Source: Mitsuaria chitosanitabida ATCC BAA-476 = NBRC 102408
GTDB lineage: Bacteria; Pseudomonadota; Gammaproteobacteria; Burkholderiales; Burkholderiaceae_C
DNA length: 64,000 bases
Direction: 5' to 3'
Assembly (NCBI RefSeq): GCF_001598255.1
Contig: NZ_BCYP01000040.1
Span: 62,001 to 126,000 of the forward strand
Part shown: positions 29,533-41,143 of the stretch, piece by piece
How positions within the stretch are numbered: position 1 is the stretch's first letter
Layout of the letters: every line of letters begins with the position of its first letter
Notes under the pieces: generated by a model
Databases searched by the model: none
The model's input: only the letters and a program-made list of their open reading frames with translations
What the model was told of the DNA's origin: nothing
Program-made: the position numbers and the translations under genes

Positions 29533-31674
29533 TCAGACCGCCAGACGCGACAGGTCGGCGACGCGGTTCATCGCCTCGTGCAGCTGCTTGAGCAGCGCCT
29601 GGCGATTGGCGCGCAGCGCGGCGTCCTCGGCGTTGACCATCACGTCGTCGAAGAACGCGTCGACCGGCGCCTTCAGCGCGGCCAGCGCCTTCAGCGAGCC
29701 GGCGTAGTCGTGCTGCTCGAAGAGCTGATCCGCCTGCGGCTTCACGCCGGCCAGCGCGTCGGCCAGGGCCTTCTCGGCGGCCTCGACCAGCAGCGCGGGC
29801 TTCACCTCGGTCGGGAGCTCGCCCTCGACCTTCTTGAGGATGTTGCCCACGCGCTTGTTGGCCGCGGCCAGCGAAGCAGACTCGGGCAGCGCGGCGAATG
29901 CACGCACCGCTTCCAGGCGCTTGGGCACGTCGCCCAGGCGGGTCGGGTTGAGCGCCAGCACCGCGTCGACTTCCTGGGCGCTGTAGCCCTGGTCGCGCAG
30001 GCTCACGGCCAGCCGGTCGGAGAAGAAGCTCAGCAGCGCCTCGCTCGGATCCTGGATCAGCTCGCCGAAGGCGGGCAGCGCGCCGCGGATCAGCTCCGGG
30101 AGCTCCAGGTGCATGTGGTTCTCGACCAGGATGCGGATCACGCCCAGCGCATGGCGGCGCAGCGCAAACGGGTCCTTGTCGCCGGTGGGCAGCTGGCCGA
30201 TGCCGAACAGACCGATCAGGGTCTCCAGCTTGTCGGCCAGCGCGACCACCGTGCCGGTGTGGTTGCGCGGCAGCGCGTCACCGGCGAAGCGGGGCTTGTA
30301 GTGGTCCTCGATGGCCTTGGCCACGCCGTCGCGCAGGCCCTCATGGCGCGCGTAGTAGCCGCCCATGACGCCTTGCAGCTCGGGGAACTCGCCCACCATG
30401 TCGGTCAGCAGGTCGGCCTTGGCCAGCAGCGCGGCCTCCTTGACCTTGCTGTCCAGCACGTCGAACTCGTCCTTGGCCTCGACGGTGTACGGGAGCTGCG
30501 CCATGCGCAGCTGGTTCACGATCGCATGCGAGATCGCGACCACGCGCTGCGTGCGCTCGCCCTGGCTGCCCAGCTTGCCGTGATAGACGACCTTGTCCAG
30601 GCCCTCGACGCGGGACGCCAGCGTCTTCTTGCGGTCCTGGTCGAAGAAGAACTTGGCGTCGGCCAGGCGCGGGCGCACGACGCGCTCGTTGCCCTCGACG
30701 ACCTTGGACGCGTCGTCCGGATGCACGTTGCTGACCACCAGGAAGCGGTGGGTCAGCTTGCCGTGGCCGTCCAGCAGCGGGAAGTACTTCTGGTTGGCCT
30801 TCATCGTCAGGATCAGGCATTCCTGCGGGACGGCCAGGAAGTCGGGCTCGAACTGGCACGAGAGCACGTTGGGCAGCTCGACCAGCGCGTTCACCTCGTC
30901 CAGCAGCTCGGGCGCGTCGATGGGCGTCAGGCCCAGCGGGGCGGCCTGGGCCTGCAGCTGGCGCACGATCTCGTTGCGGCGCTGCTCGAAGCCGGCGATC
31001 ACGCCGCCCTCTTCCCGCAGCTGCTGCTCGTAGCTGTCGGCGTTCCTGATCTCGATCGTCGCGGTCTTGGACTCGAAGCGGTGACCGCGCGTGACGCGGC
31101 CCGACTTCAGGCCCAGCGCGGTCACGGCCACCACCTCGTCGCCGTGCAGGGCGACCAGGCCGTGGGCCGGGCGCACGAACTTGACGTCGCTCCAGCCGTC
31201 GGCCAGCTGGTAGGTCATGACCTTGGGGATCGGCAGCTTGGCGATCGCCTCGTCGACCGCCTTCTGCAGACCGTCCTGCAGCGAGGCGCCGGCGACGACG
31301 GTGTCCAGGAACAGGGCCTCGGCCTTGCCGTCCGGCGCGCGCTTGAGCGAAGGCACGACCGAGGCGTCCGCGCCGACCGCGGCCAGCTTCTTCAGCAGCG
31401 CCGGGGTGGGATTGCCCGAGGCGTCCAGCGCCACGGCGACGGGCATCAGCTTCTGCTGCACGGCGCGATCGGCCGCCTTGGCGGCCACGCCGGCGATGTG
31501 CACGGCCAGGCGACGCGGAGTGGCGAAGGCGGTCACCGCGGCGTCGGCCGGGGTCAGGCCTTGCGCCTTGAGCGCGTCGGCCAGCACCGTCGAGAAGGCT
31601 TCGCCCAGCTTCTTCAGCGCCTTGGGCGGGAGTTCCTCGACGAACAGTTCAACGAGAAGATTCTTGGTGCTCAT
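29533..31674 (-). CDS. glyS: Glycyl-tRNA synthetase beta subunit
   Basis: A 713-residue subunit of the tetrameric bacterial glycyl-tRNA synthetase, responsible for tRNA binding. The opening LLVELFVEELPPKALKKLGE and GLTPADAAVTAFATPRRLAV are family signatures. The HD-like segment and the C-terminal anticodon-binding helical domain are complete. Length matches the family. It follows glyQ by 17 bases and is cotranscribed with it. On the opposite strand a very long open frame exists but it is only GC-driven shadow. Confidence 0.96.
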   Translation of the reverse strand: MSTKNLLVELFVEELPPKALKKLGEAFSTVLADALKAQGLTPADAAVTAFATPRRLAVHIAGVAAKAADRAVQQKLMPVAVALDASGNPTPALLKKLAAVGADASVVPSLKRAPDGKAEALFLDTVVAGASLQDGLQKAVDEAIAKLPIPKVMTYQLADGWSDVKFVRPAHGLVALHGDEVVAVTALGLKSGRVTRGHRFESKTATIEIRNADSYEQQLREEGGVIAGFEQRRNEIVRQLQAQAAPLGLTPIDAPELLDEVNALVELPNVLSCQFEPDFLAVPQECLILTMKANQKYFPLLDGHGKLTHRFLVVSNVHPDDASKVVEGNERVVRPRLADAKFFFDQDRKKTLASRVEGLDKVVYHGKLGSQGERTQRVVAISHAIVNQLRMAQLPYTVEAKDEFDVLDSKVKEAALLAKADLLTDMVGEFPELQGVMGGYYARHEGLRDGVAKAIEDHYKPRFAGDALPRNHTGTVVALADKLETLIGLFGIGQLPTGDKDPFALRRHALGVIRILVENHMHLELPELIRGALPAFGELIQDPSEALLSFFSDRLAVSLRDQGYSAQEVDAVLALNPTRLGDVPKRLEAVRAFAALPESASLAAANKRVGNILKKVEGELPTEVKPALLVEAAEKALADALAGVKPQADQLFEQHDYAGSLKALAALKAPVDAFFDDVMVNAEDAALRANRQALLKQLHEAMNRVADLSRLAV

Positions 31675-31691
31675 GCTGCTGCTTCCCCGGC

Positions 31692-32657
31692 TCAGGCGGC
31701 GGCCTTCTTGTCCGCGGACTTCTCCGCCTTCGCCGACTGCTCGGCGTTCTTCTTCTCGATCTGGGCGATCACCTCGTCGGCCCAGTCCTTGGGCGCCATC
31801 GGGAAGCCCAGGCGCGCGCGGCTGTCGACGTAACCCTGCGCGACGGCGCGCGCCAGGTTGCGGATGCGGCCGATGTAGGCGGCGCGCTCGGTGACGCTGA
31901 TCGCGCCGCGCGCGTCCAGCAGGTTGAACGTGTGCGCGGCCTTGAGCAGCTGCTCATACGCGGGCAGCGCCAGCTGCACGTCCATCAGGTCCTTGGACTT
32001 GCGCTCGTAGGCGCCGAAGGCGCCCAGCAGGAAGTCCACGTCGCTGTGCTCGAAGTTGTAGGTCGACTGCTCGACCTCGTTCTGATGGAACACGTCGCCA
32101 TAGGTCAGGCCGTCGGTGTAGACCAGGTCGTACACGGACTCCTTGCCCTGCAGGTACATGGCCAGGCGTTCCAGGCCGTAGGTGATCTCGCCGGTGATGG
32201 GCTTGCAGTCGATGCCGCCGACCTGCTGGAAGTAGGTGAACTGCGTCACCTCCATGCCGTTGAGCCAGACCTCCCAGCCCAGGCCCCAGCAGCCCAGCGT
32301 GGGGTTCTCCCAGTCGTCCTCGACGAAGCGCACGTCGTTCTGCTTCAGGTCGAAGCCCAGCGCCTCCAGCGAGCCGAGATAGAGCTCCAGGATGTTGGCG
32401 GGCGCCGGCTTGAGCACGACCTGGAACTGGTAATAGTGCTGCAGGCGGTTGGGGTTCTCGCCGTAGCGGCCGTCCTTGGGGCGGCGGCTGGGCTGGACGT
32501 AGGCGGCCTTCCACGGCTCCGGACCGAGCGCGCGCAGGAAGGTCGCGGTGTGGCTGGTGCCGGCGCCGACCTCCATGTCGTAGGGCTGCAGCAGCGCGCA
32601 GCCTTGCTTGGACCAGTACTCCTGCAGGCGGAGGATCAGTTGCTGGAAAGTCAGCAT
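31692..32657 (-). CDS. glyQ: Glycyl-tRNA synthetase alpha subunit
   Basis: A 321-residue class II catalytic subunit that charges tRNA-Gly. It shows motif 2 [18 protein letters not shown] and the long conserved [20 protein letters not shown] stretch. The C-terminal 20 residues form a Lys/Ala-rich tail not found in E. coli. The start at 32657 begins the family N-terminus [14 protein letters not shown]. It lies 109 bp downstream of lnt, enough for a separate promoter; a TAGAAT box can be seen around 32700 on the minus strand. Confidence 0.96.
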   Translation of the reverse strand: MLTFQQLILRLQEYWSKQGCALLQPYDMEVGAGTSHTATFLRALGPEPWKAAYVQPSRRPKDGRYGENPNRLQHYYQFQVVLKPAPANILELYLGSLEALGFDLKQNDVRFVEDDWENPTLGCWGLGWEVWLNGMEVTQFTYFQQVGGIDCKPITGEITYGLERLAMYLQGKESVYDLVYTDGLTYGDVFHQNEVEQSTYNFEHSDVDFLLGAFGAYERKSKDLMDVQLALPAYEQLLKAAHTFNLLDARGAISVTERAAYIGRIRNLARAVAQGYVDSRARLGFPMAPKDWADEVIAQIEKKNAEQSAKAEKSADKKAAA

Positions 32658-32766
32658 GGACGTCGGGCCGTGGATCGGGCGTTGGGGGAAAGCGCCCGAT
32701 TCTATGTGTCCTCGGGGGAGCACCCGGGGAGCGCGGCCGCCTTGTTGCGGCGGGCCCGCAGCCGAT

Positions 32767-34317
32767 TCAGGCGGCGCGCGGATCCCCCGGTCGGCGGCCG
32801 GCCTTTCGCGCGGTCCGACGGGCCAGGACGGCCGGGACGATCAGCAGGGCCACCAGCCCCCACAGCGGCCACAGCCCGAGCGCGGACAGCCAGCGCGCGT
32901 ACGGCGTCACGCCGGCGCGGCCCTCCACCGTCACCTCCAGCACGCCGGCCTGCTCGGCGGGCAGCCGGGCGACGACGCGGCCCCGGTGGTCGACCTGCGC
33001 GGTGGCGCCGGTATTGGTCGCGCGGACGATGGGGCGCTGGAACTCCAGCGCGCGCATCTGCGAGAACTGCAGATGCTGGTCCTGCACCATGCGCGGCCCG
33101 AACCAGGCCAGGTTGCTGGCGTTGACCAGCACCGTCGCGGCCGGGTCGCCATGGTCGAGCGCGCTGGCCACCACGTCCTCGCCGAACAGATCCTCGTAGC
33201 AGATCAGCGGCCGCAGGCGCTGGCCGGCGAAGGGCAGCGCGCGCTGGTGCGTGCCGCTGCCCTGGTCGTCCATGGGGATGTTCATCGCCCTGACGAACCA
33301 GTGGAAGCCCGGCGGAATGAACTCGCCGAAGGGCAGCAGGTGGCGCTTGCCGTAGTCGTAGGACTGGTCGAAGCCCAGCCCCACCAGCGAGTTGACGAAG
33401 CCGTCGCGCTCGTTGCCCAGGAAGGTGCCCAGCAGCAGTGGACGCACGCGCGCGTCGCGCGTCAGGCGCTGGACCTGCTCGTCTTCCAGATAGGCCAGCG
33501 GCAGCGGGAGCACCGATTCCGGTGTGATCACGACCTGACCGCGCGCCGAGTCGATCAGCGAGATCAGACGGTCGAAGTTGTCCTCGAAACGGGCACGGTC
33601 GAACTTCTGGTCCTGCGGGATGTTGGGCTGCACCAGCGAGACCGTCAGCGTGCCGGTGGCGTGGGTGAACTCCCGCGGCAGCCAATGCGCGCCGCCGACG
33701 GCGGCGACCAGCGCGATCAGCAGCGGCCAGCGCCGCATCGCCAGCGCCGCCGCGATCAGCGCCGCGACCGCGGTGATGCCGTAGACACCGACATACGGCG
33801 CCAGCGCGGCCAACGGGCCCTGCGCATGCGCGTAGCCGCTGGCGATCCAGGGGAAGCCGGTGAACAGCGTGGCGCGGGCGAGTTCCGCCCCGAGCCACAG
33901 TCCGGCGAAGGCGAGCACCCGCCGGATCGGCCCGACCGGGGTGATCGACGGGCCCGGCGCCGTGTCGACGCCGGCGACGCGCGCCGCCAGCCCCATCGCG
34001 AGCGCGTAATAGAGCGACAGGAACAGCGCCAGCAGCAGCACCGAGGCGGCGGAGACGACCACGGGCAGGTGCCCGAAGTCGTGCATGCTGATGTAGAGCC
34101 ACCACAGCCCCGAGGCCAGCCAGCCGGTGCCGAAGAGCGCGCCGGTGACGGCGGCCCGGCGCGGGCGCGCCGCGGCGCAGGCCCAGAACAGCCAGGCCAG
34201 CGCCAGCGGCTGCAGCCACCAGGCGGGGCTGGGGGAGAAGGACGCGGTATGCAACGCGCCAGCGACCAGGGCCAGCGCCGGGTGCCGCGCCGACCGGAGC
34301 CAGGACGCGCCGCGCAT
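32767..34317 (-). CDS. lnt: Apolipoprotein N-acyltransferase
   Basis: A 516-residue inner-membrane enzyme that adds the third acyl chain to lipoproteins. Several N-terminal transmembrane helices (about 12-210) precede a nitrilase-like domain. The triad is visible: E267 in ITPESVLP, K324 in [12 protein letters not shown] and C373 in [11 protein letters not shown]. One more membrane helix lies near the end. The start codon overlaps the corC stop (TGATG), so the two are coupled. Confidence 0.94.
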   Translation of the reverse strand: MRGASWLRSARHPALALVAGALHTASFSPSPAWWLQPLALAWLFWACAAARPRRAAVTGALFGTGWLASGLWWLYISMHDFGHLPVVVSAASVLLLALFLSLYYALAMGLAARVAGVDTAPGPSITPVGPIRRVLAFAGLWLGAELARATLFTGFPWIASGYAHAQGPLAALAPYVGVYGITAVAALIAAALAMRRWPLLIALVAAVGGAHWLPREFTHATGTLTVSLVQPNIPQDQKFDRARFEDNFDRLISLIDSARGQVVITPESVLPLPLAYLEDEQVQRLTRDARVRPLLLGTFLGNERDGFVNSLVGLGFDQSYDYGKRHLLPFGEFIPPGFHWFVRAMNIPMDDQGSGTHQRALPFAGQRLRPLICYEDLFGEDVVASALDHGDPAATVLVNASNLAWFGPRMVQDQHLQFSQMRALEFQRPIVRATNTGATAQVDHRGRVVARLPAEQAGVLEVTVEGRAGVTPYARWLSALGLWPLWGLVALLIVPAVLARRTARKAGRRPGDPRAA

Positions 34318-35255
34318 CAGCCGCTGCGGTCGTCGGCCTCGGGAGCCGGCGCGCGGGTCACCTTGAACCAGCGCACCGCGCCGCCGCGGTTGATCATCAC
34401 CGCGAAGCGCAGTCCCGCCACCTCGACCGTCTCGCCCCGGCGCGGCACGCGGCCGTGCTCATGGGCGACCAGGCCGCCGATGGTGTCGAAGTCGTCCAGC
34501 GGGAACGACAGGCCGAAGGCGTGGTTCACCGCCTCGATCTGCGCATCGCCCGCGACGCGGTAGCTGCCGTCAGCCAGGGTGTAGATGCCGGCGTCGCCGT
34601 CGGCGACGTCGAACTCGTCCTCGATCTCGCCGACGATCTCCTCGAGCACGTCCTCGATGGTGATCAGGCCCGCCGTGTTGCCGAATTCGTCGATGACGAT
34701 GGCCAGGTGATTGCGGTTGGACCGGAAGTCCCGCAGCAATTCGTTCAGGCCCTTGCTCTCGGGCACGAAAACTGCCGGGCGCAGGAGCGCGCGCAGGTTC
34801 AGTTCCGGGGCGCGCTGGAGCTTGAGCAGGTCCTTGGCCAGCAGGATGCCGATGATGTTGTCCCGCTGCCCGTCGTAGACCGGGAACCGGGAGTGCCCGG
34901 AGTCGATCACGGCGGCCAGCAGCTCGTCGGTGCCGGCGCCGATGTCCAGCAGGTCCATCCGCGGGGCGGCGACCATGACATCACCGGCGCTGAGCTCGGC
35001 CATGCGCAGGACGCCCTCGAGCATCTGGCGCGATTCGGGCGCGATCAGGTCGCGCTCTTCCGCTTCGGCGAAGTTCTCGATCAGCTCGCTGGTCGAGTCG
35101 GGACCCGGATGGAGGAATTCCAGGACGCGGTCCAGCAGACCGCGATGGTCGTTGCCACGCCCGCCATGTTTGGCGGGCCGACTAGGCTGAGGTTCAGACA
35201 CTGCGGTGTGTGCCGTCGTTGAGGAGGCGCCAGAATAACCGATTGACATTGACAT
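34317..35255 (-). CDS. corC: CorC/HlyC-family CBS-domain protein
   Basis: A 312-residue protein with two CBS domains (about 85-205; AAPRMDLLDIGAGTDELLAAV and NHLAIVIDEFGNTAGLITIED) and a C-terminal CorC_HlyC transporter-associated domain (GLSFPLDDFDTIGGLVAHEHG). It lacks the N-terminal membrane domain, so it is the soluble CorC type, linked to magnesium/cobalt handling and membrane stress. It is coupled to lnt, a conserved pairing with the ybeZYX-corC-lnt cluster of other bacteria. Met1 and Met3 are both possible starts. Confidence 0.9.
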   Translation of the reverse strand: MSMSIGYSGASSTTAHTAVSEPQPSRPAKHGGRGNDHRGLLDRVLEFLHPGPDSTSELIENFAEAEERDLIAPESRQMLEGVLRMAELSAGDVMVAAPRMDLLDIGAGTDELLAAVIDSGHSRFPVYDGQRDNIIGILLAKDLLKLQRAPELNLRALLRPAVFVPESKGLNELLRDFRSNRNHLAIVIDEFGNTAGLITIEDVLEEIVGEIEDEFDVADGDAGIYTLADGSYRVAGDAQIEAVNHAFGLSFPLDDFDTIGGLVAHEHGRVPRRGETVEVAGLRFAVMINRGGAVRWFKVTRAPAPEADDRSG

Positions 35256-35335
35256 TCGCTTGAAACACAGTCGTCCGCCCTCAGATGCCGAGGCCCGGGC
35301 ATTGTCCGAAGCTCCTCTCTCACTGGCTGTACATC

Positions 35336-36436
35336 ATGTCGACCGCTGAATCCACCACGACTCCCGGGCTCATCCCCGCCACCATCCTCACGGGCTTCCT
35401 CGGCTCGGGCAAGACGACGCTGCTCAAGCGCGTGCTGACCGAGACCCACGGCCAGAAGATCGCCGTCATCGAGAACGAGTTCGGCGAGGAGAACATCGAC
35501 AACGACATCCTGGTCAGCGAGACGCAGGAACAGATCATCCAGCTGAGCAACGGCTGCGTCTGCTGCACCATCCGCGAGGACCTGCGCACCACGCTGGCCG
35601 ACCTGGCCAGCCGCCGCCGCAAGGGCGAGCTGGACTTCGAGCGCGTCGTCATCGAGACCACCGGCCTGGCCGATCCCGGTCCGGTCGCGCAGACCTTCTT
35701 CATGGACGACGAGATCGCGGAAACCTTCCTGCTGGACTCGATCCTGACGCTGGTCGACGCCAAGCACGCCAACGAGCAGCTGGACACGCGCCAGGAAGCG
35801 CGCCGCCAGGTCGGCTTCGCCGATCAGATCTTCCTGAGCAAGACCGACCTGGTGGACGACCAGGCGGTGGAGGCGCTGTCGCACCGCCTCAAGCACATGA
35901 ACCCGCGCGCCCCGCAGCAGCGGGTGCATTTCGGCGAAGTGCCGATCAAGGACGTCTTCGACCTGCGCGGCTTCAACCTGAACGCCAAGCTGGAGATCGA
36001 TCCGGACTTCCTGTCCGCCGACGATCACGATCACGCGCATGACCATGGTCACCATGGCCACGATCACGACCATGGTCACGAGGGCCACGACCACGCGCCC
36101 GGCGAGGCCTGCAACCACCCGCACCACCACCATCACGACGACGACGTGAAGTCCTTCGTCTTCCGCTCGGAGCGCCCGTTCAATCCGGCCAAGCTGGAGG
36201 ACTTCCTGGGCGCGATCGTGCAGGTGTACGGCCCCAAGATGCTGCGCTACAAGGGCGTGCTGAACATGAACGGCACCGACAAGAAGGTGATCTTCCAGGG
36301 CGTCCATCAGCTGATGGGATCGGATCTCGGACCGAAATGGATGCCGGGGGAGAAGAAGGTCAGCAAGATGGTGTTCATCGGCATTGATCTGCCCAAGGAC
36401 ATCCTGTTGCAGGGACTGGAAGGGTGCCTGGCTTAG
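35336..36436 (+). CDS. CobW/COG0523 GTPase metallochaperone with His-rich region
   Basis: A 366-residue G3E-family GTPase. Walker A is GFLGSGKT (residues 20-27), the metal site is CVCC (74-77), and the G4 motif LSKTDL is present. Between about 226 and 268 lies a run of His, Asp and Gly (DHDHAHDHGHHGHDHDHGH and HPHHHHHDD), a metal-binding spacer. A C-terminal CobW domain follows. Such proteins insert or shuttle zinc or cobalt. No cobalamin genes are near; no Zur box was recognised. It is divergent from corC with 80 bp between. Confidence 0.9.
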   Translation: MSTAESTTTPGLIPATILTGFLGSGKTTLLKRVLTETHGQKIAVIENEFGEENIDNDILVSETQEQIIQLSNGCVCCTIREDLRTTLADLASRRRKGELDFERVVIETTGLADPGPVAQTFFMDDEIAETFLLDSILTLVDAKHANEQLDTRQEARRQVGFADQIFLSKTDLVDDQAVEALSHRLKHMNPRAPQQRVHFGEVPIKDVFDLRGFNLNAKLEIDPDFLSADDHDHAHDHGHHGHDHDHGHEGHDHAPGEACNHPHHHHHDDDVKSFVFRSERPFNPAKLEDFLGAIVQVYGPKMLRYKGVLNMNGTDKKVIFQGVHQLMGSDLGPKWMPGEKKVSKMVFIGIDLPKDILLQGLEGCLA

Positions 36437-36477
36437 TGCCACACTCGGCGACGATCTCGGGCGGCGGCGGAGGTGGC

Positions 36478-36483
36478 TACAAT
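36478..36483 (+). promoter_or_regulatory. -10 box of the dksA promoter
   Basis: TACAAT is followed by a GC-rich discriminator (CCGCCGCGCCC) before dksA. No convincing -35 is seen. A GC-rich discriminator is the kind of sequence that makes a promoter sensitive to ppGpp/DksA, so feedback control is possible. Confidence 0.4.
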
Positions 36484-36573
36484 CCGCCGCGCCCGAACCA
36501 GGCCCTTGCGCATCGGTGGGAGGCTCCGGCCCCTCATCCCGAGCAGGTATAAAGAGCCGCTAGGAGAGCGAAC

Positions 36574-37215
36574 GTGAGCAAGACACCGGCTTCCAAGACC
36601 GCAGCGCCCAAGGCCAGCTCCAAGCCCGCGAAGGCCGCGTCCTCCGCGGCCAAGTCCGAGGCGACCGACGCGCCGGACAGCACGGTCTCGCTGCTGGACA
36701 CGCCCGTCCGGCCCGCGACTCCGACTTCAACCTCGAACCCGAACAGCCGACCCGCCGTGAAGCCTGATCCCAAACTCTCCTCCGCCTGGAAGTCCAAGCC
36801 TGGCGCCGAACTGACCGACGCCGAAGTCCTGGCGATGCCGGACAGCGAGTACATGAACGACAAGCAGGTGGACTTCTTCCGCGCCAAGCTGACGCAGCTG
36901 AAGGAGGACATCCTGTCCAACGCGGGCGAAACCACCGAGCACCTGCGCGAGGACACCTCCATCGTCCCCGATCCGGCCGACCGCGCCACGATCGAGGAAG
37001 AGCACGCGCTGGAACTGCGCACCCGCGACCGCGAGCGCAAGCTGCTCAAGAAGATCATGCAGTCCCTGCAGCGTCTGGACAGCGGCGAGTACGGCTACTG
37101 CGACGAGACCGGCGAGCCCATCGGCCTGGGCCGACTGATCGCCCGCCCGACCGCCACGCTGTCGCTGGAAGCCCAGCAGCGTCGCGAGCTCAAGCAGAAG
37201 ATGTTCGGCGACTGA
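36574..37215 (+). CDS. dksA: RNA polymerase-binding transcription factor DksA
   Basis: A 213-residue protein that acts with ppGpp on RNA polymerase through its secondary channel. After an Ala/Lys/Ser-rich tail of about 70 residues comes the coiled coil (VDFFRAKLTQLKEDILSN, then ADRATIEEEHALELRTRDRE) with the acidic tip DPADRA. The zinc-finger region reads YGYCDETGEPIGLGRLIARP and keeps just one of four cysteines, a state common in alpha- and betaproteobacterial DksA. Start codon is GTG with AGGAGAG upstream. It is 20 bp from the next gene. Confidence 0.93.
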   Translation: MSKTPASKTAAPKASSKPAKAASSAAKSEATDAPDSTVSLLDTPVRPATPTSTSNPNSRPAVKPDPKLSSAWKSKPGAELTDAEVLAMPDSEYMNDKQVDFFRAKLTQLKEDILSNAGETTEHLREDTSIVPDPADRATIEEEHALELRTRDRERKLLKKIMQSLQRLDSGEYGYCDETGEPIGLGRLIARPTATLSLEAQQRRELKQKMFGD

Positions 37216-37234
37216 GCCGACGGCCCGAGCGAGC

Positions 37235-38999
37235 ATGTCCGACCCCAAAGACCTCAACAGCAAGGACGGCGAGAGCTTCTTCCGCAAGGTGGCGCGCTTC
37301 GTCGCCAATCCGACGACCGACTGGGCGGAGATCAACTCCCGCCAGGACGATCCGGAAGCGGACGCGGCCAAGGCCGAGTTGCGGGCGATGGTCGAGCGCA
37401 AGCGCCGCAACGACTTCGTGCGCAAGCGCGAGCTCGACATGCTGCGCAAGATCCGGCGCGAGGGCCTGACGCCCGAGCAGCTGGCGGCGCTGGGCGGCCA
37501 TGCCACCTCGGGCATCGATGAACTGGGCCGCATCAGCGAGATCCAGGGCGCCCGCCGCGACGAAGCCAGCGTCAAGGCCAAGATCGACCAGATCGAGCAG
37601 CAGATGGTGGGCGAGTCCTTCGCCCCCACGCAGGTGCAGGGCCAGCACCCGCCCGGCTTCTTCGAGACCAGCACGCGTCCGGTGAACTTCGCCATGACGC
37701 AGCCCGCCGACCAGATCGTGGCGCGCGTCTCCGATTTCGCGCCCCCGGACGAGATGGAGCGGCTGGACCTGGCCCCGCCGCCCGCCGCGGCCTCGATGGG
37801 AGGCGGCATGGCCCCCCTGTCGTCCTCGGCGGCGGCCCCGATCCCGCAGCTCAAGCAGGAGATCCCGACCCTGAGCTTCCGCGTCGCGGATCCGCAGGTC
37901 GAGGTCAGCGAGGTCGTGCACGACGCCGAGCTGGACGAGGCGGTCATCGCCTTCGCCAACGGCGACTACGAGCACTGCGAGCGCAGCCTGTCCGACCTGA
38001 CCGGCGCCCACGGCCCGCGTCACGACCATCCCGAGACCTGGCTGGTGCTGTTCGACCTGTACCGGGCCACCGGCCAGCAGGGCAAGTTCGAGCACCTGGC
38101 CAACGACTACGCCCAGCAGTTCAGCCTGTCCTCCCCGCAGTGGTTCTCGCTGCCCAAGCTCGTGGCCGAGGCCGTGCAGCAGGAGCGCGCCCCGCGCGGC
38201 CGCGCGAGCAGCGTGTCCTGGACCAGCCCGGAGTACCTGGACGTCGAGGCGGTCACGCAGATGCGCACGCGCTGCGAGAACCTGCCCATGCCCTGGGTGC
38301 TGGACTGGTCCTCTCTCCTCTCTCAAGCAGATCGACACCGAGGCCTGCGCGCGCCTGCGCGAGCTGTTCCGGCTCTGGGCCCAGCAGACGCTGGACCTGC
38401 GCTGGCTGTCGGGCGACCACTTCTTCCAGGTCCTGAAGGACCAGGCCCCGGTCGGCAACCGCGACGCGGACCCCATCGTCTGGATGCTGCGCCTGGAGGC
38501 GCTGCGCCTGGCCAACCGCCCGGACCAGTTCGACGAGGTCGCGATCGACTACTGCGTGACCTACGAGGTCTCCCCGCCCAGCTGGGAGAAGGCGCAGGTC
38601 CATCTGCGCATCAGCGGCAACGCGCTGTCGACCAGCTCGCCGCAATCGACGGTGCAGCCCGCGGGACTGGACACCGGCATCGCCTTCCTCGAGTCGACGA
38701 TGACCGACGCGATGAACACCGCGGCGCTGATGGAACTCTCCGGCCAGCTGAGCGGCGACATCAGCGAGACCCTGCAGCTCATGACCGACCAGCTGGGTGG
38801 CGCGTCGCTGGTGACCATCGCCTGCCCCAAGCTGATCCGCCTGGACTTCATGGCCGCCGGCGACCTGCTGAACTGGGTGCTGGCACGGCGCAGCGAGAAC
38901 CGCGCCGTCGTCTTCACCGACGCGCATCGGCTGGTGGCGCTGTTCTTCGGCGCCATGGGCATCAACGAACACGCCAAGGTCAAGGTGCGGCACGTCTGA
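37235..38999 (+). pseudogene. STAS-domain protein gene with a 7-bp duplication frameshift
   Basis: The N-terminal part (37235 to about 38324) encodes a 363-residue Asp/Glu/Arg-rich protein with a coiled-coil stretch and a repeat-like helical segment (FANGDYEHCERSLSDLTGA). The frame then changes; the sensible continuation (QIDTEACARLRELFRLWAQQ and a C-terminal STAS-like domain, SLVTIACPKLIRLDFMAAGD) lies in another frame and ends at 38999. At 38309-38322 the 7-mer TCCTCTC occurs twice in tandem; removing one copy restores one reading frame of about 585 residues. Without correction the first frame would run on to 39112. Possibly inactive, phase-variable, or an assembly error. Sits in the usual place between dksA and hslV. 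Confidence 0.8.
38309..38322 (+). repeat. 7-bp tandem duplication causing a frameshift
   Basis: TCCTCTC is repeated twice, followed by a further TC. The extra seven bases shift the frame by +1 inside the STAS-domain gene. The motif is a CT-rich slip-prone sequence. Confidence 0.85.
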
Positions 39000-39023
39000 C
39001 GGACGTCCTCACGACCTTCGCAG

Positions 39024-39054
39024 CGACGGGGCCTCTGGCCCCGTCGTGCTTTCC
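39024..39054 (+). terminator. Intrinsic terminator after the STAS gene
   Basis: A perfect 10-bp stem (CGACGGGGCC/GGCCCCGTCG) with loop TCT, followed by TGCTTTCC. It lies 25 bp after the restored stop codon at 38999, which supports that stop being the genuine end of the ancestral gene. Confidence 0.7.
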
Positions 39055-39100
39055 GATGGCCCATCATCGGCATTCGCACACGCGGCGCGACAGCTTTTTT

Positions 39101-39134
39101 CTCACCTTGTGATTCGGCCCACGGATCCCACGTG
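39101..39134 (+). promoter_or_regulatory. Possible sigma-32 heat-shock promoter of hslVU
   Basis: CTCACCTTGTGA, 14 bases, then CCCACGTG resembles the sigma-32 pattern (CTTGAA, 13-14 bp, CCCCAT). It lies about 60 bp before hslV, a gene pair that is a classic heat-shock operon. The match is imperfect. Confidence 0.45.
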
Positions 39135-39195
39135 TGCTGTTCGCGACCTTGACCGCCCCCGGGGCCAAGCGTCTCCGACCCTCAGGAATTCCGAC

Positions 39196-39752
39196 ATGTC
39201 CCAAGACCATTCCTCCCCGCTCCCGCCCTATCACGGCACCACCATCGTCAGCGTGCGGCGCGGCAACCAGGTCGCGATCGGCGGCGACGGCCAGGTGACG
39301 CTGGGCTCCATCGTCGTCAAGTCGACCGCGCGCAAGGTGCGCAAGCTCCACAAGAACCAGGTGCTGGCGGGCTTCGCCGGCGCGACGGCGGACGCGTTCA
39401 CGCTGTTCGAGCGCTTCGAGGCCAAGCTCGAGAAGCACCAGGGCAACCTGGTGCGCGCGGCGGTGGACCTGACGCGGGACTGGCGCACCGACCGCGTGCT
39501 GCGGCGGCTGGAGGCGATGCTGGCGGTGGCCGATCGCACGGCCTCGCTGATCATCACCGGCAACGGCGACGTGCTGGAGCCCGAGCAGGGCATCGTCGCC
39601 ATCGGCAGCGGCGGCGCGTACGCGCAGGCGGCGGCCAAGGCGCTGCTCAACCACAGCGAGCTGAGCGCGGTGGACATCGTCAAGCAGTCGCTGGTGATCG
39701 CCGGCGAGATCTGCATCTACACCAACGGCAATCACACGATCGAGGTTCTGGA

Positions 39753-39756
<4 letters not shown>
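39196..39756 (+). CDS. hslV: ATP-dependent protease subunit HslV
   Basis: A 186-residue threonine protease related to proteasome beta subunits. The mature enzyme begins at the catalytic threonine in [10 protein letters not shown] (T15 or T16) after removal of the leader, and GDGQVTLG is the typical core block. Two hexamers stack and are capped by HslU. It overlaps hslU by an ATGA, so the subunits are made together. Confidence 0.96.
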
Positions 39757-41099
<1,343 letters not shown>

Positions 41100-41143
41100 T
41101 GTCCGGTGGTTCGACGCCCCCACGCCGGGGGCCCGAAAGGGAC

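Noticed and set aside
29506-31833. 775-codon open frame antisense to glyS
   Set aside because: glyS is an unmistakable housekeeping gene in this interval; the antisense frame is compositional shadow.
36026-36142. His-rich stretch in the CobW protein as a separate metal-binding gene
   Set aside because: It is in frame within the GTPase, and His-rich spacers are normal in this family.
36574-37215. DksA lacking three zinc-finger cysteines as a novelty
   Set aside because: The single-cysteine YCDETGEPIG form is common in alpha- and betaproteobacterial DksA.
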